Shown one piece after another: positions 1 through 7,545 of a DNA stretch of 16,513 nt; position 1 is the first letter of the stretch, and the number at the start of each line of letters is the position of its first letter. Location: contig CAYWBI010000081.1 of NCBI GenBank assembly GCA_964456445.1, positions 1 to 16,513 of the forward strand, given 5' to 3'. Source of the stretch: CAYWBI01 sp964456445 (lineage in GTDB: Bacteria; Calditrichota; Calditrichia; Calditrichales; J004). The notes beneath the pieces are model-generated. The model saw nothing but the letters and a program-made list of their open reading frames with translations. It searched no databases and had not been told where the DNA came from. A program made the position numbers and the translations under genes.

Positions 1-287
1 TATTAAAAGAGCCCCATAAAGTTGTACCAAAAACCGGGGTTTATGCCGTTGATGTGGATATAAAATCCGGTTGTTACAAAGGGATGATGAATATTGGAAC
101 CCGCCCGACCTTTGGGGAGAATGAACTGACCCTCGAAGTGCACATCCTCGATTTTGACGAAATGGTATATGGCGAGAATATTAACATTACATTTAAGAAA
201 CGTCTTCGCGATGAAAAAAAATTCACTTCGGTGGATGAACTAATCAAGCAATTAAAGAGGGATAAGGCCCTCAGCGCTGAACTTTAA
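1..287 (+). CDS. ribF: Riboflavin kinase / FAD synthetase, C-terminal part (5' end outside window)
   Basis: The reading frame is open from the window edge (first full codon at base 3) to the TAA at 285-287, so only about the last 94 residues are present. They match the flavokinase half of RibF, which phosphorylates riboflavin to FMN; the missing N-terminal half would adenylylate FMN to FAD. Visible signatures are GVYAV, then GMMNIGTRPTFG with the nucleotide/metal-binding PTFG stretch, LEVHILDFD with the expected glutamate, and the C-terminal KKRLRDEKKF block followed by DELIKQLKRD, which is how these proteins usually end. The first ATG in frame (base 54) is internal to the domain and is not the start. 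Thirteen bases separate the stop from rpsO, and ribF-rpsO-pnp is a common bacterial order. Identification rests on the motifs and the context. Confidence 0.93.
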   Translation, partial: LKEPHKVVPKTGVYAVDVDIKSGCYKGMMNIGTRPTFGENELTLEVHILDFDEMVYGENINITFKKRLRDEKKFTSVDELIKQLKRDKALSAEL

Positions 288-300
288 ATTTGGAGGAAAA

Positions 301-570
301 ATGGCTTTAACGATCGGGCAAAAACAGGATCTCGTTAAAAAATTTGGTGGCGATGAAAAAAATTCGGGGAAAACCGAGGTACAGGTTGCCATCATAACCG
401 AACGAATCAAATATTTAACGGACCATCTTAAAACACATAAAAAAGATCACCATTCGCGTCGTGGTCTTTTAAAACTTGTAGGGCAACGCCGTCGTTTGTT
501 GCGTTATCTGACAAAAGTTGACATTAATCGTTATCGCGCGGTTATCAAAGAATTAGGTATCCGTCGCTAA
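301..570 (+). CDS. rpsO: 30S ribosomal protein S15
   Basis: 89 residues, the standard length for bacterial S15, which binds the central domain of 16S rRNA early in small-subunit assembly. The sequence is typical along its length: KTEVQVAIITERI near residues 24-36, the RNA-binding segment with H50/H51, S52 and RRGL around residues 49-56, then LVGQRRRLLRYL and the end ELGIRR. A strong Shine-Dalgarno (GGAGG, 292-296) sits 4 bases before the ATG. It lies between ribF and pnp; in many bacteria rpsO and pnp share a transcript. S15 is known to repress its own translation in E. coli, but the 13-base leader within this window is too short to show such a structure. Confidence 0.97.
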   Translation: MALTIGQKQDLVKKFGGDEKNSGKTEVQVAIITERIKYLTDHLKTHKKDHHSRRGLLKLVGQRRRLLRYLTKVDINRYRAVIKELGIRR

Positions 571-592
571 TAAAGGTTGATGGAATTATTAC

Positions 593-613
593 AATGCCGG
601 GATTTCCGGCATT
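593..613 (+). promoter_or_regulatory. Hairpin between rpsO and pnp
   Basis: AATGCCGG (593-600) pairs perfectly with CCGGCATT (606-613) around a five-base loop, directly before the pnp ribosome-binding site (GGAGG, 617-621). There is no run of T after the stem, so it is not a classic terminator. In E. coli the rpsO-pnp gap carries an RNase III-processed stem-loop through which PNPase represses its own synthesis. A similar role as processing site, mRNA stabiliser or translational control element is inferred here from position only. Confidence 0.5.
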
Positions 614-625
614 TCTGGAGGAAAA

Positions 626-2731
626 ATGTATCTAAAAAAATCGATCGAGATTGATGGTAAAGAAGTCTCATTTGAAACAGGTAAAATGGCCAAACAGGCC
701 GATGGGGCCGTTGTTATACAGATGGGCGGCACCCTCGTTTTGGTAACAGCCGTTTCGGCACATGAAGCAAAAGCCGATATGGGTTTTTTCCCATTGACGG
801 TGGAATACCGTGAAAAATATTACGCCGCCGGTCGTTTTCCCGGTGGTTTCTTCAAAAGGGAAGCCCGGCCCAGCGAAAAGGAAATATTGGCAGCCCGGCT
901 GATTGACCGGCCGATCCGACCCTTGTTCCCGGATCATTACCGTAATGAAACACAAATAATCGCCAATATATTTTCAATGGATTTGGAAAATGAACCGGAT
1001 GTGCTTGCGGCCATTGGTTCGTCGGTGTCCCTGGGTCTTTCCGATATTCCTTTTGCTGGTGTTATAGCTACCGTGCGTGTTGCACGTGTTGATGGCAAGT
1101 TTGTTATCTTCCCCACGGTTGAACAGACCGAACAGGGCGATCTTGAACTTATCGTTGCCGGTTCAGCTGATTCCATTATGATGGTTGAAGGCGAATCCAA
1201 TGAAGTTGCCGAAGAAGATTTGTTAAAAGCCATTGATGCTGCCCACGAAGCGATCAAAAAATTAGTCGCTTTCCAAATTGAATTCTTTAAGGAAGCAGGC
1301 GCCGCTGAAAAACGTGAAGTTGAACTACCGCTTATTCCCGAAGGATTATTGGAAGACGTTGAAAAGCAAAGCAGGCAGGGCATAAAAGACGCTGTCCGTA
1401 TCCGTGAGAAAAAAGAAAGACGGACTGCACTTAAAACCATAACAGACGATGCCTTGCTCGCCCTGGATGAAAAATATCCGGAATGTGCGGGTTTTATAAA
1501 AAATATGGTGCATGACATTGAGAAAAATGAAGTCCGTTCAATGATTGTGGACGAATCTGTTCGTCTCGATGGGCGCAGCCCCGGGGAAATCAGGCCTATC
1601 TCCTGCGAAATCGGCTTGTTGCCACGTGCGCATGGTTCTGCATTGTTCACCCGTGGACAAACCCAATCCTTAGGCGTTATAACCCTTGGTTCCGGTTCGG
1701 ATGAACAAATCATCGATACCGTTTCCGAAGAGTATAAGAAAAAATATATGCTTCATTATAACTTTCCACCGTTTTGTACTGGTGAGGCCAAGCCAATCCG
1801 CGGTACCAGCAGGCGTGAAATAGGCCATGGCAACCTGGCTGAGCGGGCAATTAGGCCGGTATTGCCTAAACATGAAGATTTCCCATATACCATCCGTATC
1901 GTATCGGAAGTATTGGAGTCCAACGGATCGTCATCAATGGCCACCGTCTGTTCAGGTTCGATGGCACTGATGGATGCAGGGGTACCGGTAAAAAGCCCGG
2001 TTGCCGGAATCGCGATGGGTCTGATCAAGGAAGGCGACAAAGTTGCTGTCTTGTCTGATATCTTAGGTGATGAGGATCATCTTGGTGATATGGACTTTAA
2101 GGTAACCGGCACCGAAAAAGGTGTTACCGCCGTTCAAATGGATATCAAAATTGATGGTATCTCCCGGCAAATCATGGAAGATGCGCTTGCCCAGGCCAAT
2201 AAAGGCCGCGCCCACATTATGGGCGAAATGGCCAAGGCAATCGATATAAGTAGAAAGGACATGAGTGAGTATGCACCGAAGATTATTAGTTTTAAAATTA
2301 AATCGGATAAAATTGGCACGGTGATCGGACCGGGCGGTAAAACCATTCGTGGCATTACCGAAGAAACCGGGGTTAAGATTGATATCGATGAAGACGGTAC
2401 GGTTCGCATCTCTTCACCGGACTCTGCCGCGGCCACAAAAGCCAGGGATATTGTTGATGGCCTTACTGCCGAACCGGAAGTTGGCAAAGCATACCGTGGC
2501 AAGGTTAAACGTGTGCGGGATTTTGGCGCGTTTGTAGAATTTTTGCCGGGTAAAGACGGTATGGTCCATATATCGGAACTTGATATAAACCGTACGGCAA
2601 ATGTAACCGATGTATGTAAAGAAGGTGATATGCTAGATGTCCTGGTTAAGCATGTTGCACCCGACGGAAAAGTTGCCCTTAGCCGCAAAATGTATTTACA
2701 GATGAAACAAAAGGAAGAAACTACAGAGTAA
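626..2731 (+). CDS. pnp: Polyribonucleotide nucleotidyltransferase (PNPase)
   Basis: 701 residues, normal for bacterial PNPase, the phosphorolytic 3'-5' exoribonuclease of mRNA decay. Domain order is complete. The first RNase PH-like domain (about 10-145) contains FFKREARPSEKEILAARLID. A helical linker follows. The second RNase PH-like domain (about 310-550) has the phosphate-binding GSSSMATVCSGS loop and the DEDHLGDMDF block; Asp484 and Asp490 correspond to the catalytic aspartates of the E. coli enzyme (486 and 492). Then come a KH domain with GPGGK near residue 569 and an S1 domain from about residue 618 (GKVKRVRDFGAFVEFLPGKDGMVH). The ATG has a good ribosome-binding site (GGAGG, four bases upstream). 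It is the third gene of the left-hand cluster. No truncation or missing key residue was seen. Confidence 0.98.
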   Translation: MYLKKSIEIDGKEVSFETGKMAKQADGAVVIQMGGTLVLVTAVSAHEAKADMGFFPLTVEYREKYYAAGRFPGGFFKREARPSEKEILAARLIDRPIRPLFPDHYRNETQIIANIFSMDLENEPDVLAAIGSSVSLGLSDIPFAGVIATVRVARVDGKFVIFPTVEQTEQGDLELIVAGSADSIMMVEGESNEVAEEDLLKAIDAAHEAIKKLVAFQIEFFKEAGAAEKREVELPLIPEGLLEDVEKQSRQGIKDAVRIREKKERRTALKTITDDALLALDEKYPECAGFIKNMVHDIEKNEVRSMIVDESVRLDGRSPGEIRPISCEIGLLPRAHGSALFTRGQTQSLGVITLGSGSDEQIIDTVSEEYKKKYMLHYNFPPFCTGEAKPIRGTSRREIGHGNLAERAIRPVLPKHEDFPYTIRIVSEVLESNGSSSMATVCSGSMALMDAGVPVKSPVAGIAMGLIKEGDKVAVLSDILGDEDHLGDMDFKVTGTEKGVTAVQMDIKIDGISRQIMEDALAQANKGRAHIMGEMAKAIDISRKDMSEYAPKIISFKIKSDKIGTVIGPGGKTIRGITEETGVKIDIDEDGTVRISSPDSAAATKARDIVDGLTAEPEVGKAYRGKVKRVRDFGAFVEFLPGKDGMVHISELDINRTANVTDVCKEGDMLDVLVKHVAPDGKVALSRKMYLQMKQKEETTE

Positions 2732-2748
2732 GTACTGTAGAATATGAA

Positions 2749-4011
2749 ATGAACCTGCTTATAAAAACTCCGGCCATCAGAAAAACAATACTTTCTGATG
2801 GCCTTATTATTTTAAGTGAAAACCTGCCCAATTATTCATCCGTTTCATTTGGGGCCTGGATAAAGTCTGGTAGCCGTGATGAATCTCCATCTGAAATAGG
2901 CATGGCCCATTTTTTGGAACATATGTTGTTTCAGGGAACTGAAAAACGGACAAGTTTTGAGATCGCACATACATTGGAAAGCGTGGGCGGATCGATAAAT
3001 GCCTTTACCGGTAAAGAAGAAACCTGCTTTTATACCCATTCCTTACCGCAGCATTTGCCCCTGGCCGTGGATTTGTTGGGCGATATGGTTTGCCGTCCCG
3101 TTTTGAGCGAAGACGGTATTGGCAAAGAAAAGGCGATAATCCGCGAAGAAATAAACTCCGTGTTCGATACCCCGGATGAATATTTACTCGATCTTCTTCA
3201 GGAAAAAACATATCCGGGGCATTCACTCGGCTATCCCATCCTCGGTGATAAAAAGTCCATTTCTGCTTTTACCCGTCAAATGATAGAAAACTTTTGGCGA
3301 CGACATTACCGTCCGGATAATATTATTGTTAGCGCAGCGGGTGACGTCGATCATGATCGTTTGGTTGAAATGATTGGGTCATCGTTTAATTTTTCAATAA
3401 TGGTTAAGGATAAGCTTCTGATGGAAACAGCCGAACTAACCCCGGCTGCGTTTGGTGAACACATCATAAACGCAGATGTATCCCAGGCACATTTATCGCT
3501 TGGGTTCAGGACCGATTCATATAACAGCGCTTACCGGATTCCAATGATTGCCGTAAACCATTATTTAGGGGAGGGGATGAGCGCACGATTGTTTCGTGTT
3601 CTGCGTGAGGAACATGCCTACGTCTATTCGGTTTATTCTTTTGCGGACTTTTTTAAAGATAGTGGGATGTTTGGCGTATATCTTGGTACGGAAATAAAAA
3701 ATATTCATCAGGCAAAAAATATGGTTCTAAAAGAATTTTCTGATTTAAAGTCAGGACCATTGCCAAACGATGTGATAGAAAATTTAAAGAATCAACTGGA
3801 AGGTAGTTTTTTGCTTTCCCTGGAAACAACATTTAAACACATGGCCCGACTTTTTAAAAGCTATCTTTACTTTGGTCATGTGCGCTTACTGAAAACGGTA
3901 ATAACAGAAATTCATGGTATTACAAATACCCGGCTCACGGAAACGCTTGAAGCTTTTTATGATGATGCAAAAATTATATCTGTATTACTATCCAGTGAGG
4001 AAAAAGTATAA
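2749..4011 (+). CDS. M16 family zinc metallopeptidase (processing-peptidase-like)
   Basis: 420 residues, the usual size of short two-domain M16B peptidases (PepR/MPP-beta-like). The inverted zinc motif HFLEH is at residues 54-58, and Glu134 in IREEI lies exactly 76 residues after the second histidine, matching the HxxEHx(76)E zinc site, so the protein is predicted to be active. The C-terminal half-domain carries GEGMSARLFRVLREEHAYVYSVYS (about 274-297), the substrate-closing region with the conserved Arg and Tyr. No signal peptide is seen, so it is probably cytoplasmic, though homologues are sometimes called secreted or surface-associated. A gene of this family directly after pnp is a common arrangement. 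The start has no clear Shine-Dalgarno and overlaps a minimal ATG-AAA-TGA at 2744-2752; the next gene begins on the base after its stop codon. Exact substrates are unknown. Confidence 0.92.
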   Translation: MNLLIKTPAIRKTILSDGLIILSENLPNYSSVSFGAWIKSGSRDESPSEIGMAHFLEHMLFQGTEKRTSFEIAHTLESVGGSINAFTGKEETCFYTHSLPQHLPLAVDLLGDMVCRPVLSEDGIGKEKAIIREEINSVFDTPDEYLLDLLQEKTYPGHSLGYPILGDKKSISAFTRQMIENFWRRHYRPDNIIVSAAGDVDHDRLVEMIGSSFNFSIMVKDKLLMETAELTPAAFGEHIINADVSQAHLSLGFRTDSYNSAYRIPMIAVNHYLGEGMSARLFRVLREEHAYVYSVYSFADFFKDSGMFGVYLGTEIKNIHQAKNMVLKEFSDLKSGPLPNDVIENLKNQLEGSFLLSLETTFKHMARLFKSYLYFGHVRLLKTVITEIHGITNTRLTETLEAFYDDAKIISVLLSSEEKV

Positions 4012-5139
4012 ATGTTAACAATCGGGATACTAAAAGAAGTAAAGAATTTTGAGAACCGTGTGGCCCTATGCCCGCATGTTGTTGAAAAACTGACCGGGGA
4101 AGGTATATCTGTTTTTGTAGAACGGGGCGCCGGAGAGAAAAGTGGGTTTGAAAACGATGCATATTCAGCAGCCGGAGCAGAGCTCCTCCCATCCGCGGAA
4201 AAAATTTTTAAAAATGCGCAGTTATTATTAAAAGTTCAACCCGTTACGCCTGATGAAGCAGAGTTGCTTATGGCTGGGCACAGTGTCTTTTCATTTATAA
4301 ATTTTGGACAAAATAACGACCGGGTCCTCCGCCTGGCCAATACACACGGCGCATATTTCTCCGTTGAATTACTGATGGACGAACGAGGCGTGCATCCCGT
4401 GCTCAAGGCAATTAGCGAGCTGGCAGGAAAAATGGCCATTCATTTGGCTGCTACCTTACTTTCGGTATCCGATGGCGGAAAAGGTATCCTGATCGGTGGG
4501 GCACAAGGTACTTCCCCGGCTAATATTACAATCATCGGATCCGGATTGGTCGGGCGTGTTGCGGCTGTGCAGGCTTGGGGAACAGGGGCCAATGTTACCC
4601 TGTTGAGCGCCAAGCCGGAAAATTTAAAAGAATATGACCTTGGCAGGGACGGACTAACGGTGCTGCCGTTCTCCGATCAACAAATAAATCAGCTTCTGCC
4701 GACTACAGATGTGCTTATTGTCGCGGTACATGCTTTACATTCATCTCTAAATGATATGAATATAAGTAAGAAGCAAATTCAATTATTAAAACCCGGAAGT
4801 ATCGTCATGGATTTATCGGTAGAGAGCACTCCGGTCGTGGAGACCTCCCATGTAACAAGTGTTGCGCAACCAACTTATATCTCTGATGGGATTGTTTATT
4901 ATTGTGTACCGAATATAACTTCGGTCATCCCGGTTACAACCAGTAAAGTTTATGCGGCAAATATTTTCCCCTATATCCTGATATTAGCAAAATATGGTGT
5001 GCAATCGGCCATAAAACGTTCACCGGAGCTACTGTCTGCCATTGCTTTTTACCGGGGTAAAACCACCAACCGTACACTTTCTGAGCGGGTTGGCTCAACA
5101 TTTTATAATATCTTTGAACTCTTTGACCTAAACCTGTAA
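4012..5139 (+). CDS. Alanine dehydrogenase / transhydrogenase-alpha family oxidoreductase, atypical active site
   Basis: 375 residues, the length of alanine dehydrogenase (NAD-dependent conversion of L-alanine to pyruvate and ammonia). The N-terminal catalytic domain has GILKEVKNFENRVAL with Arg16 and LLLKVQP with Lys74, equivalent to the substrate-binding Arg15 and Lys75 of known enzymes. ISELAGKMA (134-142) and GGKGILIGG (155-163) precede the dinucleotide-binding fold with GSGLVG (176-181). CVPN (298-301) marks the return to the catalytic domain. However, the position of the catalytic His96 reads Asn97 (FSFINFG instead of FTYLHLA), and the DQGG aspartate appears as Glu271. From memory, Bacteroidetes-type members also lack that histidine, so this may be a lineage variant or an enzyme with another substrate. 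It starts directly after the M16 stop codon, with GTGAGG at 3995-4000 as ribosome-binding site. Family assignment is firm; activity on alanine is not. Confidence 0.8.
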   Translation: MLTIGILKEVKNFENRVALCPHVVEKLTGEGISVFVERGAGEKSGFENDAYSAAGAELLPSAEKIFKNAQLLLKVQPVTPDEAELLMAGHSVFSFINFGQNNDRVLRLANTHGAYFSVELLMDERGVHPVLKAISELAGKMAIHLAATLLSVSDGGKGILIGGAQGTSPANITIIGSGLVGRVAAVQAWGTGANVTLLSAKPENLKEYDLGRDGLTVLPFSDQQINQLLPTTDVLIVAVHALHSSLNDMNISKKQIQLLKPGSIVMDLSVESTPVVETSHVTSVAQPTYISDGIVYYCVPNITSVIPVTTSKVYAANIFPYILILAKYGVQSAIKRSPELLSAIAFYRGKTTNRTLSERVGSTFYNIFELFDLNL

Positions 5140-5140
5140 T

Positions 5141-5923
5141 ATGCCTGCCCAAAGAATCCCCATAATAAACTATCATAAAATAGAAGATCGTTCGGATTTT
5201 GGTATAACCGCCCGTAAGATATCGGATTTTAAGCGGGATATCGATATGCTCTGTTCCCAGGGATTTGAAACCGTGGGTTTTAACGATGTTTCAACGGCAA
5301 GCCTGCCATCGAGACCGATCATGATAACTTTCGATGATGGATATACTTCTTTTATAAACCATGCCATGCCCGCATTGCTCGAACGGGGTATGAAAGCAGT
5401 GGTCTATATCCCAACAGATTTTATAGGCATGGCCAACAATTGGGATGTCCATATTGGCCGTTTTACATATAAACATATGGACAGGCATCAAATTTCCGTG
5501 ATAAACACTGCCGGGATGGAAATTGGCTCTCACGGCTGTTCGCATCGCTTCTTGAACATTTTGCCGGTTACGACATTGGTAAATGAGTTAAAAAACAGCA
5601 GGATGGTTCTTGAAAAAATTATAAATAAAAAAGTGTTATCTGTAAGTTACCCTTTTGGGCGTGCAAACCAGCGCGTACTACGGATGGCACAAAAATTTTA
5701 TACGTACGGTGTAGCGCTTTATCAGAAGGCAAATAAAGACCCAATGTACAACCAATTGCTATTAAACCGGTTGAACATTTATCGGACCGATTCCGAAAAA
5801 CGCTTTTTGCGAAAAGTACTGGCAGCGGAAGAAAACCGGCTGATATGGTTTGACCATTTGATCCAACAAGGGTCCTGGGCCACTATCGCACTGCAAAAAT
5901 TCCAACGGACAAAAATCAAATAA
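5141..5923 (+). CDS. Polysaccharide deacetylase (NodB homology domain)
   Basis: 260 residues. The NodB carbohydrate esterase 4 motifs are present in order: an opening IINYHKI strand (8-14), TFDDG (63-67) with the catalytic base and metal-binding aspartates, SHGCSH (130-135) with metal-ligand His131 and His135, and YPFG (170-173), a variant of the usual RxPYG loop without its arginine. Members remove acetyl groups from N-acetylglucosamine in peptidoglycan, lipopolysaccharide precursors or exopolysaccharide. No signal peptide or membrane segment is seen, which is unusual if the substrate is outside the cell; a cytoplasmic sugar or lipid-linked substrate is possible. The ATG follows the previous stop codon by one base, suggesting translational coupling. 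The C-terminal 60 residues are basic and not recognised. Family assignment is good; the substrate is unknown. Confidence 0.86.
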   Translation: MPAQRIPIINYHKIEDRSDFGITARKISDFKRDIDMLCSQGFETVGFNDVSTASLPSRPIMITFDDGYTSFINHAMPALLERGMKAVVYIPTDFIGMANNWDVHIGRFTYKHMDRHQISVINTAGMEIGSHGCSHRFLNILPVTTLVNELKNSRMVLEKIINKKVLSVSYPFGRANQRVLRMAQKFYTYGVALYQKANKDPMYNQLLLNRLNIYRTDSEKRFLRKVLAAEENRLIWFDHLIQQGSWATIALQKFQRTKIK

Positions 5924-5934
5924 GAGGTTTTGTT

Positions 5935-6270
5935 TTGAAAAAATGGCTTCCTTTCTTTCTTATGCTTGGCGTTGCACTGTTGAGCAGTGTCTATCTAATT
6001 TTATCCGGGGGCGATAATATGTACATCCCTAAAACCAGGGATGCTTCGGTTATTTATAAGGAAGCATGTGTGGATTGTCATGGAAGCAAAGGCGAAGGCG
6101 ACGGTTTGCTTTACCCTGCATTTGATTATTCCGAACTGAATTTGCAGATCATAAAAGATAAAATTACAAATGGGGATTGGCGGATGCCAAAGTTTAAATA
6201 CATTAAAAATGATACCCTGGAAATTTTGGCCCGTTTTATAATGGAAAAAAAATATCTAAAGAAGCAATAA
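5935..6270 (+). CDS. Small membrane-anchored c-type cytochrome (one haem)
   Basis: 111 residues. Residues 1-24 form a basic start and a hydrophobic segment that would serve as signal anchor, placing the rest in the periplasm. The haem attachment motif CVDCH is at residues 45-49, followed by GSKGEGDG as in class I cytochromes c, and Met84 in RMPKF is the likely second axial ligand. It resembles small cytochrome c domains that shuttle electrons among periplasmic enzymes; no partner oxidase or reductase lies in the window. The start codon is TTG (5935-5937). It is preferred because AAGAGG (5922-5927) lies seven bases upstream and because the next in-frame ATG would remove the anchor. It is probably the last gene of the cluster, 11 bases after the deacetylase. 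Confidence 0.85.
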   Translation: MKKWLPFFLMLGVALLSSVYLILSGGDNMYIPKTRDASVIYKEACVDCHGSKGEGDGLLYPAFDYSELNLQIIKDKITNGDWRMPKFKYIKNDTLEILARFIMEKKYLKKQ

Positions 6271-6272
6271 AA

Positions 6273-6320
6273 ATAAGGTTCAATTGTTCAATTTCACAAT
6301 TTAGCGTCATAAAACCTTAT
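6273..6320 (+). repeat. AT-rich inverted repeat downstream of the cytochrome gene
   Basis: ATAAGGTT (6273-6280) and AACCTTAT (6313-6320) are perfect complements. Inside the loop AATTG (6282-6286) can pair with CAATT (6297-6301). The position just after the last gene of the left-hand cluster suggests a weak 3'-end structure or transcript terminator, but the stem is AT-rich and no clean T run follows. Function is uncertain. Confidence 0.3.
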
Positions 6321-6374
6321 AAATTAAGACTTTTAACCGTTAGTTAATATGAGAGAAATTGCAGGAGTAGATGA

Positions 6375-7277
6375 ATGCGCATCGTAACACGCGGTGATTT
6401 TGACGGCTTAACCTGTTCCGTCCTTTTGACCCTCGCCGAGGATATAGATGAAATATGTTTGGCCCGGCAGGAAGAAATCCAGGAATGTTTGATTCCGATT
6501 ACAGACGATGATATTGTCGCCAATTTACCGTATCATTCCAATTGTGGTATGTGGTTCGATCACCATGTAAATGAAATAAGTTTTGCCCATGAGTTAAAGT
6601 TTGCCGGGGATTTTAAAGTGGCGCCGAGTTGTTCCAGGGTAATATTTGATTACTATAGAAAAGATGTCCCGGAATTAGAACGTTTTGAAAAACTGGTCAA
6701 GATCGCCGATAAAATTGATGCGGCAAATTTAAGTGAGTCCGACATTAAAAATCCCCACGGCTGGTTTATTATCGAGCGGACACTGCATGCCTTTGATCCC
6801 TTAGGCCGGATGGGCGACTTCCATACATATTTTGAAAATATGGTTGAATGGATTAAATCTTATTCACTAAGTAGCATCCTGCTTTCGGACGATGTACAGA
6901 ACCGTATTGAACACGTCCGTGGTGAAAATTCTATTTTTGTCGATGTACTGCGTGACTATTCCATCACCGAGCAGAATGTTATTATAACCGATTCCCGCGA
7001 ATTAAAACATTTTCCCAACGGCAACCGCTTTTTGATCTATACATTATACCCGGAGCAAAATGTTTCCGTTAGTATTTATAACAAACGTGGTACGGATGAA
7101 TCCTTTGTCTTTTGCGGCCATAATATTTTTAACCGGACATGCAAAACCCATGTGGGGAATTTAATGGAAAAATATGGCGGTAGCGGGCGTCAAACAGCAG
7201 GCACCTGCGTTGTCCCACAGGTTGATGCCGACCGGATCATGCGTGAAATAATTGATATTTTAATCGAGAATGGCTGA
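6375..7277 (+). CDS. DHH-family phosphoesterase, exopolyphosphatase/NrnA-like
   Basis: 300 residues. The N-terminal DHH domain has RGDFDG (6-11) with metal-binding Asp8 and Asp10, and FDHH (61-64) with the name-giving Asp-His-His. The C-terminal part ends in a DHHA1-type substrate loop, YGGSGRQTAGTC (about 267-278), where the usual GGGH histidine is replaced by arginine. Relatives hydrolyse phosphoester or phosphoanhydride bonds: nano-RNA, pAp, cyclic dinucleotides or polyphosphate. The short length (about 300 versus 320-340 for NrnA) and the loop change leave the substrate open; from memory similar proteins are annotated as exopolyphosphatase-related in Deltaproteobacteria. Of two nearby ATGs, 6375 is in frame and lies seven bases after AGGAG (6363-6367). 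It sits about 100 bases after the cytochrome gene and probably has its own expression. Confidence 0.82.
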   Translation: MRIVTRGDFDGLTCSVLLTLAEDIDEICLARQEEIQECLIPITDDDIVANLPYHSNCGMWFDHHVNEISFAHELKFAGDFKVAPSCSRVIFDYYRKDVPELERFEKLVKIADKIDAANLSESDIKNPHGWFIIERTLHAFDPLGRMGDFHTYFENMVEWIKSYSLSSILLSDDVQNRIEHVRGENSIFVDVLRDYSITEQNVIITDSRELKHFPNGNRFLIYTLYPEQNVSVSIYNKRGTDESFVFCGHNIFNRTCKTHVGNLMEKYGGSGRQTAGTCVVPQVDADRIMREIIDILIENG

Positions 7278-7500
7278 TCGTCATCGGATTAGTCTGTCTG
7301 CCTGTGTTTTGCCCATTTCCGCACCGCGTGCAAACTTGATCTCTCGTAAAGAATGACCTTTTTTGAAAATTGAATCATCATGTCCGGTGTTTCTGTATTT
7401 TCAGAACGGGGCATTGCTGTATTTGAACCAATACCGCCGGATTTTTTGATTTATAGCGGAATCCCGGACGGATTATATAAATTCAATGGTATTTAATTGA

Positions 7501-7508
7501 TCACGTGA
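7501..7508. promoter_or_regulatory. TCACGTGA palindrome upstream of a promoter
   Basis: A perfect eight-base palindrome ends eight bases before the -35 box of the promoter at 7517-7545. Position and symmetry would suit a small operator, but an eight-base palindrome can occur by chance and no regulator is encoded nearby. Confidence 0.2.
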
Positions 7509-7516
7509 AAAATTCC

Positions 7517-7545
7517 TTGCTATATACAGATGGCAACTTTATAAT
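7517..7545 (+). promoter_or_regulatory. Sigma70-type promoter for the gene at 7609
   Basis: TTGCTA (7517-7522) is followed after exactly 17 bases by a consensus TATAAT (7540-7545). Transcription would begin near 7552, giving a leader of about 57 bases. The -35 box matches four of six consensus positions. It is among the best promoter matches I could find in the window and faces the next gene. Confidence 0.5.

Noticed and set aside
937..1713. Long minus-strand open frame (258 codons) inside pnp
   Set aside because: It is antisense to a complete, well-conserved pnp; its translation is serine-rich and matches no family, as expected for a shadow frame.
2134..2688. 184-codon minus-strand frame opposite the KH/S1 part of pnp
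   Set aside because: Antisense shadow of a real gene with no recognisable domain.
7380..7496. A 38-codon plus-strand small gene
   Set aside because: No ribosome-binding site, no promoter at suitable distance and no recognisable sequence.
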